A stretch of DNA of 64,000 bases from an uncultured Nitrospirota bacterium (GTDB taxonomy: Bacteria > CG2-30-53-67), in contig CAMYMF010000006.1 of assembly GCA_947259355.1 (NCBI GenBank), positions 16,339 to 80,338 of the forward strand. The letters run 5' to 3'. Position 1 is the stretch's first letter, and every line of letters begins with the position of its first letter. Below, piece by piece: positions 1-8,923 of the stretch. Both the position numbers and the translations under genes were made by a program. Under the pieces are notes generated by a model, which was given only the letters and a program-made list of their open reading frames with translations, was not told the DNA's origin and did no database searches.

Positions 1-578
1 TGCTCTGGTACACGGAGCGGCCCCGGCAGCACTTCTTCGACATCGCCGCCGGAAGGATTGACGGCTTAACCCTGCGTCTGACACTCGACACGGCGGGTCG
101 ACCCATTATGGTCGACGTCATACAAAACTGCGGCTGCTACCACTTTTTTTTTCCGTCGCCGCGGGTCTTCAAGGCAGCCCGCATGGAGCCCCTTCGGGAA
201 GATGCCTTTGTGCCGCAGTGGCTCCCGCCCCTGAGTGATGAGACCCGACTGGCTGTCCGTATCGAAACAAGGAGACACCGGGTCGAGCGCCTTCATCGGG
301 ACCACGGGTCCCCGGAGGCGCCAAAAACATATGAACTGGTACCTTATGAAAGGCTCGAATCGCTTCCCCGGGACTCGGGAAAAATCGAGAGCATCTTCAC
401 CTCCAACGGCCTGGTGAAGGGCAAGACGGAGCGGCGGGAGCGGTTCTTTCTCTTCTCCGTGGGTATTCCCCAAGCCGGGAGCATGCGACAACGGGGGCAC
501 CATCCCACGGCCCTCATCGGACGGCGAACCTTCGATGATCCCCGTCTCTTTGAGAAATTCTTTTCGCTCCAGGAATAG
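1..578 (+). CDS. Unknown protein, 5' end outside the window
   Basis: An open frame runs from the first bases of the window to a TAG at 576-578, giving at least 191 residues, so the true start lies upstream. I do not recognise the family. The visible part is basic and hydrophilic with no membrane segment or signal. It has a short Cys pair (CGC) in an aromatic stretch near the start of the visible part and a charged C-terminus ending in FFSLQE. Codon use resembles the neighbouring genes and no rival frame on either strand looks better, so I take it as real but of unknown function. Confidence 0.5.
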   Translation, partial: LWYTERPRQHFFDIAAGRIDGLTLRLTLDTAGRPIMVDVIQNCGCYHFFFPSPRVFKAARMEPLREDAFVPQWLPPLSDETRLAVRIETRRHRVERLHRDHGSPEAPKTYELVPYERLESLPRDSGKIESIFTSNGLVKGKTERRERFFLFSVGIPQAGSMRQRGHHPTALIGRRTFDDPRLFEKFFSLQE

Positions 579-630
579 CCCGATTTCTACGCGAATGGGC
601 GCAACAGTGCGCATTGCCGCCAACTCCTTG

Positions 631-659
631 TTGACATCGGCAAAACGTCTTGATACCGT
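631..659 (+). promoter_or_regulatory. Possible sigma-70 promoter before trpB2
   Basis: A perfect -35 hexamer TTGACA (631-636) is followed after 17 bases by a weak -10, TACCGT (654-659). It lies in the 210-base gap before the trpB2 gene. The -10 match is poor, so this is a suggestion only. Confidence 0.3.
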
Positions 660-788
660 AAGCGAATCCTTCCACCGGAAGCGATCGGCACCCCCGCGGG
701 TGGCGCCGTTTCTGTCGATGGGCATGTTTCGTCCCGGACGAGACGGTTCGGGCGATTCCGGCGATCACCTTTCCAAGAGGAAAAGACC

Positions 789-2144
789 ATGAGCAAACAG
801 ATCCTCCTCAAACAAGATGAAATGCCGACCAGCTGGTACAACGTCATCCCCGATCTGCCCGGCCCCCCGACGCCGGTGCTCCATCCGGCGACCCTGCAGC
901 CGGTTACCCCGGACGATCTGGCGCCGCTCTTCCCGATGGGACTGATCGGACAGGAGGTCAGCACCAAGAGCTGGACCGCCATTCCGCAGGAGATTCTCGA
1001 CGTCTACAGCATCTGGAGACCGACGCCTCTGGTGCGGGCCACTCGGCTCGAGAAGGTCCTCGATACCCCTGCCCACATCTATTTTAAGAACGAGAGCGTC
1101 TCTCCGGCGGGAAGCCATAAACCAAACACCGCCACCGCCCAGGCTTATTACAATAAGATGGAAGGCACCAAACGGCTGGTGACCGAAACCGGTGCTGGCC
1201 AGTGGGGCAGCGCCCTGTCGCTGGCGTGCAACTTCTTCGACCTCGAGCTTCAGGTCTTCATGGTGAAAGTCAGTTATCATCAGAAGCCCTATCGCCGCTC
1301 ACTGATCCAGAGCTGGGGCGCAAAGGTATTCCCCAGTCCCTCGGATCAGACCAACTATGGCCGGCAGCTGCTGGAGCAGGACCCGGACAACCCCGGGAGC
1401 CTTGGCATTGCCATCAGCGAAGCCGTTGAGAAGGCGGCCACCGATCCCGAGGCCCACTATTCACTGGGCAGCGTGCTTAACCATGTCTGTATGCACCAGA
1501 CCATCGTCGGACTGGAAGCAAAGAAACAGATGGCGATGGCCGGCGAATACCCCGATATCGTCATCGGCTGTGTGGGGGGCGGGTCGAATTTCGCGGGAAT
1601 CGCCTTCCCCTTTGTACCCGACAAGGCCGACGGCAAGCCGGTGCGGCTCCTGGGCGCAGAGCCGGCGAGCTGCCCAACCCTCACCAAAGGGAAATATACC
1701 TTTGACTTCGGCGATACAGCCCGCATGGCACCCATCGTAAAGATGCACACCCTCGGCCACGATTTCGTCCCGCCGGGGATTCATGCCGGGGGACTCCGCT
1801 ACCACGGCGACTCGCCGCTCGTCTGTCAGCTGGTGGACGCGGGGATCATCGAGGCCCGGGCGTATCACCAGCTCTGCTGTTTCGAAGCGGCGGTGCTCTT
1901 CGCTCGCTCGGAGGGGATCATCCCCGCGCCCGAGACATCCCACGCCATTCGCGCCGCGATTGACGAAGCGCTGGAGGCGAAGCGGCTGGGAGAGAAGCGA
2001 GTGATTCTGTTCAACTTCTCCGGACACGGCCACTTTGATATGGCCGCCTACGACGCATACTTCTCGGGTGAGCTCAAAGACTTCGACTATCCTGAGGCCA
2101 AGATCAAGGCCGCCTTGGCCAACCTACCCGACGTCAACATGTAG
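789..2144 (+). CDS. trpB2: TrpB2-type tryptophan synthase beta chain
   Basis: This 451-residue PLP enzyme belongs to the long TrpB2 branch, which carries an N-terminal extension compared with the roughly 400-residue TrpB1. The family condenses indole with serine (or O-phosphoserine in some members) to give tryptophan. The PLP lysine is K111 in [11 protein letters not shown], and the phosphate-binding glycine loop [11 protein letters not shown] lies near residue 260. The ETGAGQWG motif is also present. The start is fixed by AAGAGG about 7 bases upstream. No trpA or other trp gene is in the window, so it stands alone, as TrpB2 often does, and may salvage indole. Confidence 0.93.
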   Translation: MSKQILLKQDEMPTSWYNVIPDLPGPPTPVLHPATLQPVTPDDLAPLFPMGLIGQEVSTKSWTAIPQEILDVYSIWRPTPLVRATRLEKVLDTPAHIYFKNESVSPAGSHKPNTATAQAYYNKMEGTKRLVTETGAGQWGSALSLACNFFDLELQVFMVKVSYHQKPYRRSLIQSWGAKVFPSPSDQTNYGRQLLEQDPDNPGSLGIAISEAVEKAATDPEAHYSLGSVLNHVCMHQTIVGLEAKKQMAMAGEYPDIVIGCVGGGSNFAGIAFPFVPDKADGKPVRLLGAEPASCPTLTKGKYTFDFGDTARMAPIVKMHTLGHDFVPPGIHAGGLRYHGDSPLVCQLVDAGIIEARAYHQLCCFEAAVLFARSEGIIPAPETSHAIRAAIDEALEAKRLGEKRVILFNFSGHGHFDMAAYDAYFSGELKDFDYPEAKIKAALANLPDVNM

Positions 2145-2154
2145 CAAGCCAACT

Positions 2155-2189
2155 GCGCCCGAAGCCCCGTGCTCTGGGGCTTCGGGCGC
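2155..2189 (+). terminator. Strong GC-rich hairpin after trpB2
   Basis: A perfect 14-bp inverted repeat (2155-2168 and 2176-2189) with a 7-base loop lies 10 bases after the trpB2 stop. There is no T-run after it, so it may be a Rho-dependent or mRNA-stabilising 3' hairpin rather than a classical intrinsic terminator. Confidence 0.5.
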
Positions 2190-2226
2190 GACTATCTCGT
2201 GAACGCCGTCCCCAAAGGTTCTTGCC

Positions 2227-2949
2227 ATGAAGAAAAGAACGAAACCAGCGGTGCATGAGGATCGAGAGCTACTGCGCACACCCCGCCAGGAGGAACGAAA
2301 GGACTTCACCTCAAAGGACCCGTGGCGGGCACTTCGCATTCTGGGCGAAGTGGTGGACGGCTTCGACGCCCTGCACGATGTGTTTGGAGCCGTTTCTATT
2401 TTTGGCTCGGCCCGGACCCCCGTGGGCCACCCCCACTACGAGGCAGCCCGTACGACCGCCCGTATGCTGGCGGAGAAAGGCTTTCCCATTGTCAGCGGGG
2501 GTGGACCCGGCATCATGGAGGCTGCGAACCGCGGCGCGCAGGAGGGGCGGGGATTGTCGGTGGGCTGCAATATCGAGCTCCCCTTTGAACAGGCGCCCAA
2601 TCCCTACCAGGACATCTCCCTGGAGTTCAGATACTTCTTCGTACGCAAGCTGATGTTCGTCAAATATTCCACGGCCTTTGTCATCTTTCCCGGGGGCTTC
2701 GGAACCATGGACGAGCTCTTTGAGGCGCTGACGCTGGCCCAGACCCACACCATCGAGCAATTCCCCATTGTCCTCTTCGACGGTGCGTACTGGAAACCGT
2801 TGCTGCAGTTCATCGAGAAGAGCATGCTGAGGGCGAAGAACATCTCTCCCGAAGATGTGCATTTAATCAAGCTCTGCAGCGCTCCCGAGGAGATCATTGA
2901 AACGGTGATCACCTTTTGCGCCAAGAACAGCCACCCAGAAACATCCTGA
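2227..2949 (+). CDS. LOG family protein (TIGR00730-type Rossmann fold)
   Basis: This is a 240-residue protein of the LOG / lysine-decarboxylase-like family. Characterised members are nucleoside 5'-monophosphate phosphoribohydrolases (cytokinin-activating enzymes in plants; nucleotide hydrolases in bacteria). The two family signatures are present: SGGGPGIMEAANRGA in the first half, and PGGFGTMDELFEALT, which carries the catalytic Glu. The protein is soluble, with no signal peptide. The N-terminal 35 residues are charged and poorly conserved in type. It lies between trpB2 and the selenoprotein gene with its own short leader, and nothing nearby says which nucleotide it acts on. Confidence 0.88.
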   Translation: MKKRTKPAVHEDRELLRTPRQEERKDFTSKDPWRALRILGEVVDGFDALHDVFGAVSIFGSARTPVGHPHYEAARTTARMLAEKGFPIVSGGGPGIMEAANRGAQEGRGLSVGCNIELPFEQAPNPYQDISLEFRYFFVRKLMFVKYSTAFVIFPGGFGTMDELFEALTLAQTHTIEQFPIVLFDGAYWKPLLQFIEKSMLRAKNISPEDVHLIKLCSAPEEIIETVITFCAKNSHPETS

Positions 2950-3090
2950 GGGTGTTCGCCTTCCTGTGAATGGTTCGCGCAGCTGAGTTGCCAAAATGGC
3001 GCGCAGCGCATATACTGCCTGGAAAACAACGTAGCGCCTCTCATCGAGGGGCACGTGTTCGAACAGCGAACCATAGAAAGGGGACTCTTT

Positions 3091-3702
3091 ATGGAACAAC
3101 CAATCTGCTGCGGCGTGAAGCTGGGACAGTGTGTCCCGGATTTCAAACTGGAGACATTCAATCCGGCCTCCTTCGCTTTTGGTCAGATAACCCTGAACGA
3201 AATAAGAAAGAAGGGGAAATGGACCGTACTTTTCTTTTATCCGGCCGACTTCACCTTTGTCTGAGCCACGGAAATGGCTGATCTGGCAGATCGGCACGAA
3301 CAGTTCAAGTCTCTGGAATGTGAATTGATTACCGTGAGCACCGACACGAAATTCGTGCATCTCGCGTGGCAGCGGGACGAAAAACTTCTCGAAAAGGCCA
3401 CGTTTCTGATGGGGTCTGATCCGACCGGTGAGGTGGCCAGGCTCTTCGGCGTCTACGATGAGCAGACCGGTCTGGCGCTACGGGGCACCTTTATCATCAA
3501 TCCTGAGGGGATGCTTCTCGCATCGGAAGTCAACTTCTACAATGTCGGCCGGAACGTGGATGAGCTGCTGCGCAAGATTAAAGCCAATCTCCACGTGGCC
3601 CGGCATTCGGACGAGGCTTGCCCGGTCAACTGGGACACGGGGGACAAGACCCTCAAGCCTTCGGAGAAGATGGTCGGCAAGGTTTATGAGGCATTGCAGT
3701 AG
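3091..3702 (+). CDS. Selenocysteine-containing peroxiredoxin (UGA at codon 58)
   Basis: This is a typical AhpC/Prx-fold peroxidase of 203 residues if the in-frame TGA at 3262-3264 is read as selenocysteine. The peroxidatic motif of the family is FTFVCPTE; here it reads F-T-F-V-Sec-A-T-E, with the UGA exactly at the peroxidatic Cys. Homology continues without a break on the other side: the ITVSTDT, HLAWQRD and RGTFIINPEG segments and the resolving Cys in ACPVNW (C177). The start ATG has GAAAGGGG upstream. A hairpin that fits a bacterial SECIS element begins 12 bases after the UGA. The family reduces peroxides. Reading the UGA as a plain stop would leave a 57-residue stub and a headless Prx, which I consider unlikely. 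No sel genes are in this window. Confidence 0.9.
3262..3295 (+). promoter_or_regulatory. Candidate bSECIS element for Sec insertion
   Basis: The UGA (3262-3264) is followed by a hairpin with stem 3277-3284 paired to 3288-3295 (8 bp with one G-U). Its tight apical loop GGC begins 21 bases after the UGA. Known bacterial SECIS hairpins sit at about this distance and have a G at the start of the loop for SelB contact. A shorter rival hairpin (AGCCA/TGGCT, 3264-3279) overlaps the lower part. Confidence 0.72.
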
Positions 3703-3742
3703 GGTCGGATCCGGGTAGACTGCACCTTGGTCATCGAGGAAC

Positions 3743-4477
3743 ATGAGCGGTATCGGCGAACGTTATCAACAGGAAACGAAATACACCCGTGAGGACCTTT
3801 ACGGGCGCGCCCGGCAGCGGCACCGTCGGGCGGCGCCCTTCAAGGATTACGAAGAGCCTCTTGCGGTGATCCCGTTGCCGGAGCCAGAGTTGGGCGGAAA
3901 CGTCGACCTGTGGGAAGCTCTGAGGCATCGTCGGTCTCGTCGAAGCTACAACCATGCCGTGGCCCTTCGATCGGAAGTTCTGGCCGCCCTCCTTTGGGCG
4001 ACGCAAGGCATCTCGGCCGGAAAGGGGGAGATTCTATTCCGTACAGCCCCCTCGGCGGGGGCCCTCTACCCCGTGGAGACCTACCTCTCGGTACGGGCCG
4101 TGGAGACCCTGCAGCCCGGTCTCTATCATTTCCGGCCGGAGCATTTCGACCTGGAGCTTCTCAAGAAGGGCGATCACTCCCGGGAGCTCACCGCCGCAGC
4201 GCTGGCACAGAACATGGTCCAGCAGGCGCAGGTCACCTTCATTTGGTCGGCCATTGTGGCCCGAGCCCTGTGGAAATACGAAGATCGGGCGTACCGATAC
4301 ATCTACCTCGATGCCGGCCACATCGCCCAGAATCTCTACCTCGCTGGCGAAGCCCTGGGCCTGGGTGTTTGCGCCATCGGTGCGCTCTTTGACGACGAGA
4401 TCAACGGCCTCTTCGATCTGGACGGCACGGACGAAACAATTGTCTACATGGCCACCGTCGGCGTGCGCGCACGCTGA
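3743..4477 (+). CDS. SagB-type nitroreductase/dehydrogenase
   Basis: This 244-residue FMN-dependent oxidoreductase has the SagB/ThcOx pattern. It opens with RRSRRSY, which precedes the flavin-binding region, then shows RTAPSAGALYPVETYL and an HFRPEHFDLELL stretch. Its C-terminal part is DAGHIAQNLYLAGEALGLGVCAIGAL, typical of SagB-type dehydrogenases. In azole-containing peptide clusters this enzyme oxidises azolines to azoles, but no cyclodehydratase or precursor peptide gene is seen here. It is probably a stand-alone oxidoreductase of unknown substrate. It starts 40 bases after the selenoprotein peroxiredoxin and may be co-transcribed with it. Confidence 0.85.
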   Translation: MSGIGERYQQETKYTREDLYGRARQRHRRAAPFKDYEEPLAVIPLPEPELGGNVDLWEALRHRRSRRSYNHAVALRSEVLAALLWATQGISAGKGEILFRTAPSAGALYPVETYLSVRAVETLQPGLYHFRPEHFDLELLKKGDHSRELTAAALAQNMVQQAQVTFIWSAIVARALWKYEDRAYRYIYLDAGHIAQNLYLAGEALGLGVCAIGALFDDEINGLFDLDGTDETIVYMATVGVRAR

Positions 4478-4584
4478 GCGGCGCTGCCCACGGCCCATCG
4501 ACGCCACCGGGGCCGGGAACCGACTTCTCCAAGAAGATTGTCTCGAACCACTCTATGCCGCCTCTCCTCTCCGATCCGGGCTAA

Positions 4585-4618
4585 ATAACCCTTGATGAAA
4601 TAGCATTCCGAGGGTTAT
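4585..4618. other. Inverted repeat between sagB-like and GIDE genes
   Basis: ATAACCCT (4585-4592) and AGGGTTAT (4611-4618) form a perfect 8-bp inverted repeat with an 18-base loop in the roughly 200-base gap. It could be a weak terminator or a protein-binding site. There is no T-run. Confidence 0.3.
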
Positions 4619-4648
4619 CATTGATTTATAGACCTAATTTTATCTGTT

Positions 4649-4664
4649 TGGCACACTTTTCGCC
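4649..4664 (+). promoter_or_regulatory. Possible sigma-54 promoter (-24/-12)
   Basis: TGGCACACTTTTCGCC has the invariant GG and GC at the required 10-base spacing, but the -12 element is TCGC rather than TTGC. The predicted start of transcription would fall almost on the annotated ATG of the next gene, which argues against it unless that gene starts further in. Confidence 0.3.
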
Positions 4665-4676
4665 TGAAACAACTCC

Positions 4677-6704
4677 ATGGTCGAATCCCGTACATGTCCG
4701 GCAGGTCAGGGCACTCTCGGGTCTCCCCCAAAGCAGACCCTCCAGAGCAGCCAGTCCTATCTGGTGATACGCCCCCTATCGGAAAACCCCGACGCCCTCG
4801 CACCCTATTTGGCCCCTCTGGCTGAGCTCACCGGGCTCGACCCAGGAACCATTCGGCAGAAGTTTACCGGCAAAGCCCTGCAGGTTCTCCGGTCCAGCCC
4901 CGATGCAACCGCCCTGCAAGAAACCGCCGTAAAGCTAAAGGATGCAGGCTTTCCGGCCGTGCTCATCAGCCGGCAGACACTGCATCGCGCCCCGTCTCCC
5001 CAGCGCATCGTGGGGCTCGATATGGGCCGGGAGCGGCTCGGCCTGCGCGGCCGCTCGGGGGATCTGTTCCAGACGTTGGACAGCACCAAGCGGTGCCTGC
5101 TCGTCTTGTCGTCCCTGAAGATCGAGCAGCTACGAAACCGGCGCATGGCGAAACTCGCCGCAGCGGGCACGCCCAGCTTGCCCCAGGAGCGCCTCTTTCG
5201 ACTCATTTTTCAGGGGCATCCCGTCATGGTCCTCTATCTGGAAGGCTGTGAAACACCCTGCTATGTCGATGCCCGGCGGTTCAATTTCTCGACCCTCGGC
5301 GATCAGAACCAAAAAGCTGTGGCCCTCAATTTTCCCGTCCTGATAGGCGCCATACAGCAGCATGCCCGGGAGACATGGATCGACACAGGCTTTGGCGAGA
5401 ATCACCTTCCCTTTCTTCACAGCTTCGATGGGTTGGGCACAGAGCAGACGCTGCAGAAATTCTTCGAATACGCCGCATTCGTTTCACAGGCAGACGGGCA
5501 GGGGATCTTCCGCCCGACGGCAGCCGAGAAGGCACCCGCGCCCCTTTCGGCCGTGGACAATCTTACAGGCCTTCTCTGGGGGGGGCCACTGCTGACAGGC
5601 GCCACGCCACCGGACAAGCACGATTCCGCCGTCTACAACAATTCCCACGGTGCGCCGGCTCAATCCCAGAGCGCGTTGCCAGCGCCCCCGGAAGCGCCAA
5701 GAGATCTCTCCTTCGGTGACCTGACCGCAAGCGTCCAAATGCCCTGGTTGCTGATGAAGCGCTTCCGAAAATTTGTGCTCCAGATGGGACCGCCCTTTCT
5801 GGTTTCTCCGCTCGCATTGACCGCCCTGGGGGCGCTCCTGGTCGGGCACCATCACCCTGTCGGCCTGCCTTATGCCGTCGCCACGATTGCCATCGGACTG
5901 ATGGTCTTCGTCCATGCCTTCGTGCTGCTCGGACGCAAACGGGCCATCGAAAACTGCCCCACGAGCAGAGTGCGCTCCATGTCGATGGGTCTGGTGGAGG
6001 TCAAAGGCCGCGCGCGCCAGAGATATTCCCTGAAAGCACCGTTCTCCCTGACGGACTGCGTCTATTACAGCTACAAGCGATACGAATGGGAACACTTCGG
6101 CAATCAGTCGGGCTATCGACTGAAGCAATGGGGCGAAAGCGGTCGCGTCCCTTTCTACCTGGAGGACGAAACCGGGCGGGCGTTGGTCCAACCCGAGCAT
6201 GCCGTCGTGAGCGCCGGGACGACGCAGGAGATGAGCGCACCCTTCGGCGGTACCCTGGGGATACCGGAACTGTTGGTTAACACCGGCAAACAAAAGATCG
6301 TCGAGCGAGTGATCCCCGTTGGAGAGCCGCTCTATGTGATGGGATTCGCCCGCCCGCTGCGTACAGGCCGGCAGGTGCGGGAGTCGCGTATTCGCGGGAA
6401 ACTCCTGGAGCTCAAGCGTGATCCCTCGCGCCTGCAGGAATATGATCTCGACGGCGACGGCACCATCAGCGATACCGAGTGGGAGAACGCCCGACGGGAG
6501 ATGCAGGACGCAGCGCTTCTGGAGGGGACCGAGAGGGGACGGGATCGCGTCTGCATTTCGGAGCATCCCACGGGAGGCCTCTTCTATATTTCAGACCGGC
6601 ACGAGGAACACCTCACCCGGTCGATGGGCTGGCGCATTCCCCTTTTTCTGGCCCTCGGGCTGGCGCTGCTCATCGGGGGGTTGGCACTTGTCCTTGCACC
6701 TTAG
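4677..6704 (+). CDS. GIDE-domain membrane protein with EF-hand loop
   Basis: This protein of up to 675 residues is predicted to sit in the inner membrane. The N-terminal third is a soluble region of unknown fold. Two hydrophobic segments follow (around residues 365-425), then a GIDE-like domain (around 440-575, with YYSYKRYEWEH as a marker) of the kind found in MUL1-type E3 ligases and, without the RING, in bacteria. Next comes a clean EF-hand loop beginning at D590 (DLDGDGTISDTE) and a C-terminal membrane helix. It is followed directly by lemA, a known genomic pairing. The start is uncertain: no good ribosome site precedes 4677, and homology-like sequence begins about 27 residues in. The molecular role is unknown. 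Confidence 0.75.
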   Translation: MVESRTCPAGQGTLGSPPKQTLQSSQSYLVIRPLSENPDALAPYLAPLAELTGLDPGTIRQKFTGKALQVLRSSPDATALQETAVKLKDAGFPAVLISRQTLHRAPSPQRIVGLDMGRERLGLRGRSGDLFQTLDSTKRCLLVLSSLKIEQLRNRRMAKLAAAGTPSLPQERLFRLIFQGHPVMVLYLEGCETPCYVDARRFNFSTLGDQNQKAVALNFPVLIGAIQQHARETWIDTGFGENHLPFLHSFDGLGTEQTLQKFFEYAAFVSQADGQGIFRPTAAEKAPAPLSAVDNLTGLLWGGPLLTGATPPDKHDSAVYNNSHGAPAQSQSALPAPPEAPRDLSFGDLTASVQMPWLLMKRFRKFVLQMGPPFLVSPLALTALGALLVGHHHPVGLPYAVATIAIGLMVFVHAFVLLGRKRAIENCPTSRVRSMSMGLVEVKGRARQRYSLKAPFSLTDCVYYSYKRYEWEHFGNQSGYRLKQWGESGRVPFYLEDETGRALVQPEHAVVSAGTTQEMSAPFGGTLGIPELLVNTGKQKIVERVIPVGEPLYVMGFARPLRTGRQVRESRIRGKLLELKRDPSRLQEYDLDGDGTISDTEWENARREMQDAALLEGTERGRDRVCISEHPTGGLFYISDRHEEHLTRSMGWRIPLFLALGLALLIGGLALVLAP

Positions 6705-6738
6705 GCGAGGTGTCTCGAACCGTAACAGGAGGTGAAAT

Positions 6739-7305
6739 ATGGCATCCTTGATTGTTCTTTCAGTTCTGGGTTTTACGCTACTGGCCTTGGCCTCTTATTT
6801 CGTGATCATCTACAACGGCCTCGTCACCGTAAGAAACAATGTAGACAAGTCCTGGAGCAACATCGATGTCCTGCTGAAGCAGCGACACGATGAGCTTCCC
6901 AAACTGGTATCCGTGTGTGAGAGGTACATGAAGCACGAAGCGGATACTCTGGAGCGGGTCATCAAGGCGCGGGCGGCCATGGCGAACGCAGACAGCATGG
7001 ATGAGCGCCGACAGGCGGATGGCATGATCAAGGAAGCCCTCAAATCTCTCTTTGCCGTGTCGGAGAACTACCCGGAACTCAAGGCCGACCGGCGATTCGG
7101 CCAATTGCAGTCGCGCATCACCGAAATCGAAAATGAAATCGCCGACCGGCGGGAAATGTACAACGAGAGCGGAAATATTTACAACATCCGCATCGAACAG
7201 ATCCCCGACATCTTCGTCGCAAAATTGTTCAACTACCGCACAAAGGAACTGTGGCAGATCGATCCAGAGCACCGGGAGGATGTCCCCGTGAGCTTCTCGT
7301 ATTAG
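6739..7305 (+). CDS. lemA: LemA family protein
   Basis: This 188-residue protein has one N-terminal membrane helix (about residues 3-25) followed by a helical domain. It carries the family motif YNGLVTVRNNVDKSWSNIDVLLKQRHDELPKLV, described here only by its ends (start near residue 30), and the later YPELKADRRFGQLQ segment. A perfect ribosome site, AGGAGGTG, lies 6 bases before the ATG. LemA proteins have no firm biochemical role. In many bacteria they sit beside TPM or GIDE-type membrane proteins, as here, and the pair is thought to act together at the membrane. The gene ends convergent with the downstream cytochrome gene. Confidence 0.9.
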   Translation: MASLIVLSVLGFTLLALASYFVIIYNGLVTVRNNVDKSWSNIDVLLKQRHDELPKLVSVCERYMKHEADTLERVIKARAAMANADSMDERRQADGMIKEALKSLFAVSENYPELKADRRFGQLQSRITEIENEIADRREMYNESGNIYNIRIEQIPDIFVAKLFNYRTKELWQIDPEHREDVPVSFSY

Positions 7306-7329
7306 TTTGTGTTCTAGAACGGACACGAA

Positions 7330-8919
7330 TTAGTTTCCATCCGGAAACTCGTTTGCTTTTTCTTGCCCCGCATCACGTGGGAGGGGCCTCGGTCCTAGGT
7401 GAATGTCGTGGCACTGGTGGCAGCTATTCGCGTCCCGTACTTTTGGATCCTGTCGGCAACGGCTTTGATAGACGAGGGGCAGCACATAGGTCTTGCCCGT
7501 CGCTTTGCCCGTCAGGATCAGCCGCTGCCCCTCGGGGCGTACATGGGGCAGGATCTCGCCATCCTCTGAGAAGAGCGCTGTTTCCCCCGCTCGACGTCCA
7601 TAGCGCCGCATGATCCGCTGCACCTTGGCGGACTCCGTCCCGGATAGCTCCCGCAAAATGGGCCGTCTCTCCAGCGTGCCATGGCAGGTGTCGCAACGGA
7701 TGCGCTGCTGCCCCTTCTGATCGCTGTAAAGGTACCCGTCTCCCATGACCTCCCTGTCTGTGTGACAGTCGATACAGTCAAGCGTCCACTCACAGCGTGT
7801 GAAGAGCGTCATGGGGTTGTAATAGTCCATGAGACGCCTGGCCTTCTCTGAAGACGGCGTCCCATGGTCGAGGTCCGTCCGTTTGTCAAAGGCCATCCGC
7901 TGCAGGTCGTGGTTTCCCCGATTGTGGCAATGGTTGCACTGGCTATAGGGGATCTTCAGGGTGAGTTTGTGCACGGTGCCGTGCCCCGGCTCGTCCCGAG
8001 AGATGGTGGGGTCGTCGCCGCGGTAATAGGCCTGGTCTTCGTACAAATAGTGGCAGGCGGCACAACCGGAAGCCCGATAGCGGTAAGGCTCCTCCTGACC
8101 CACTGCCCAGAGATGACACTGATTCACGCAGTTTCGATGCAACTGGGTGTCGACGGGATGTGCCGAGAACTCGTAGGGCACCCCTGTGGGATCGGCACGG
8201 AGAAGCTCGCCCCCCTCCGTGCGGGGCAGGTCCGCCGCCTCGGTGTAAGGCAACGGTCGGAGTGCCGGCACTACGCTGCGGGTCCCATCGGGCGTCTTGC
8301 CGTGGACCGCGCTCACGCCGAAGCGGGCCGCCCGCTCTTTCTGTGCGCCAAAAGCGTAGCGGGGCAGCGCAATCTCGCCCGCCTTGGTGGCCATGATGGT
8401 TGTCCGCACCCGTTGAATGTGGTCCCGCTCTTGCACCGCATCGCCGTTATGGCAGGCGGTCCCGTCGGCCATCGTACGTCCGCAGCTCGCATCGATCACC
8501 CGGAAATCAGACGGGTTTCGCCCGCCGATCAACCCACTATGCGCCTGGGGCAATCGCACCGAGAGGGGATCCCCGCCGTGGCAGAGGGTACATCCAAAGG
8601 TCTCTGGCGGGTGGGCATCACCGATGGACTCAATGCCGATGTGGCAAGACAGACACCGCTCCCGCCGATTGCCGGGCAGCTGTGTCTCTTGGATCGCCGG
8701 CAGGGTGCGCTTCAGGGCAACGATGCGGGCTGCGATGGCTTCCTGAATCTCAGAGCTCGACGCCTGCGCCGCTTCTACCCGCAGCTGCGCGATCTTGCGG
8801 GCCTGATAGAGCTTCTGATATTGACGGTAGGGTTTGCTCCTTTCTTTTGCTGCGGCCCAGAAAAGGCTCAGCGCGAAGAACAGCACAAGGAGCGCAACCG
8901 TTTCCCCATATCGCTTCAT
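7330..8919 (-). CDS. Membrane-anchored multihaem cytochrome c
   Basis: This 529-residue protein has an uncleaved-looking N-terminal membrane helix (residues 5-23) and a helical stretch, then a periplasmic haem region. Seven canonical CXXCH motifs are visible: CLSCH (89-93), CTLCH (110-114), CAACH, CNHCH, CIDCH, CDTCH and CHQCH. There is also one CX3CH (CVNQCH) and a C-X9-CH stretch that may be a further odd haem site or just ligands. It is the last gene of a unit with the cytochrome b6-like and subunit IV-like genes, 4 bases after the latter. It is therefore probably the electron exit of a quinol-oxidising bc-type complex. Confidence 0.87.
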   Translation of the reverse strand: MKRYGETVALLVLFFALSLFWAAAKERSKPYRQYQKLYQARKIAQLRVEAAQASSSEIQEAIAARIVALKRTLPAIQETQLPGNRRERCLSCHIGIESIGDAHPPETFGCTLCHGGDPLSVRLPQAHSGLIGGRNPSDFRVIDASCGRTMADGTACHNGDAVQERDHIQRVRTTIMATKAGEIALPRYAFGAQKERAARFGVSAVHGKTPDGTRSVVPALRPLPYTEAADLPRTEGGELLRADPTGVPYEFSAHPVDTQLHRNCVNQCHLWAVGQEEPYRYRASGCAACHYLYEDQAYYRGDDPTISRDEPGHGTVHKLTLKIPYSQCNHCHNRGNHDLQRMAFDKRTDLDHGTPSSEKARRLMDYYNPMTLFTRCEWTLDCIDCHTDREVMGDGYLYSDQKGQQRIRCDTCHGTLERRPILRELSGTESAKVQRIMRRYGRRAGETALFSEDGEILPHVRPEGQRLILTGKATGKTYVLPLVYQSRCRQDPKVRDANSCHQCHDIHLGPRPLPRDAGQEKANEFPDGN

Positions 8920-8923
8920 GGCA

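Noticed and set aside
3262..3264. In-frame TGA read as a nonsense mutation or two separate genes
   Set aside because: The stop sits exactly on the catalytic position, reading continues in the same frame, and a SECIS-like hairpin follows. Selenocysteine explains all three.
6681..6697. TGGCACTTGTCCTTGCA as a sigma-54 promoter for lemA
   Set aside because: The GG-GC spacing is 11 rather than 10 bases, and the site lies inside the upstream coding region.
7306..7329. Terminator between the convergent lemA and cytochrome genes
   Set aside because: Only 24 bases, without a hairpin and T-run.
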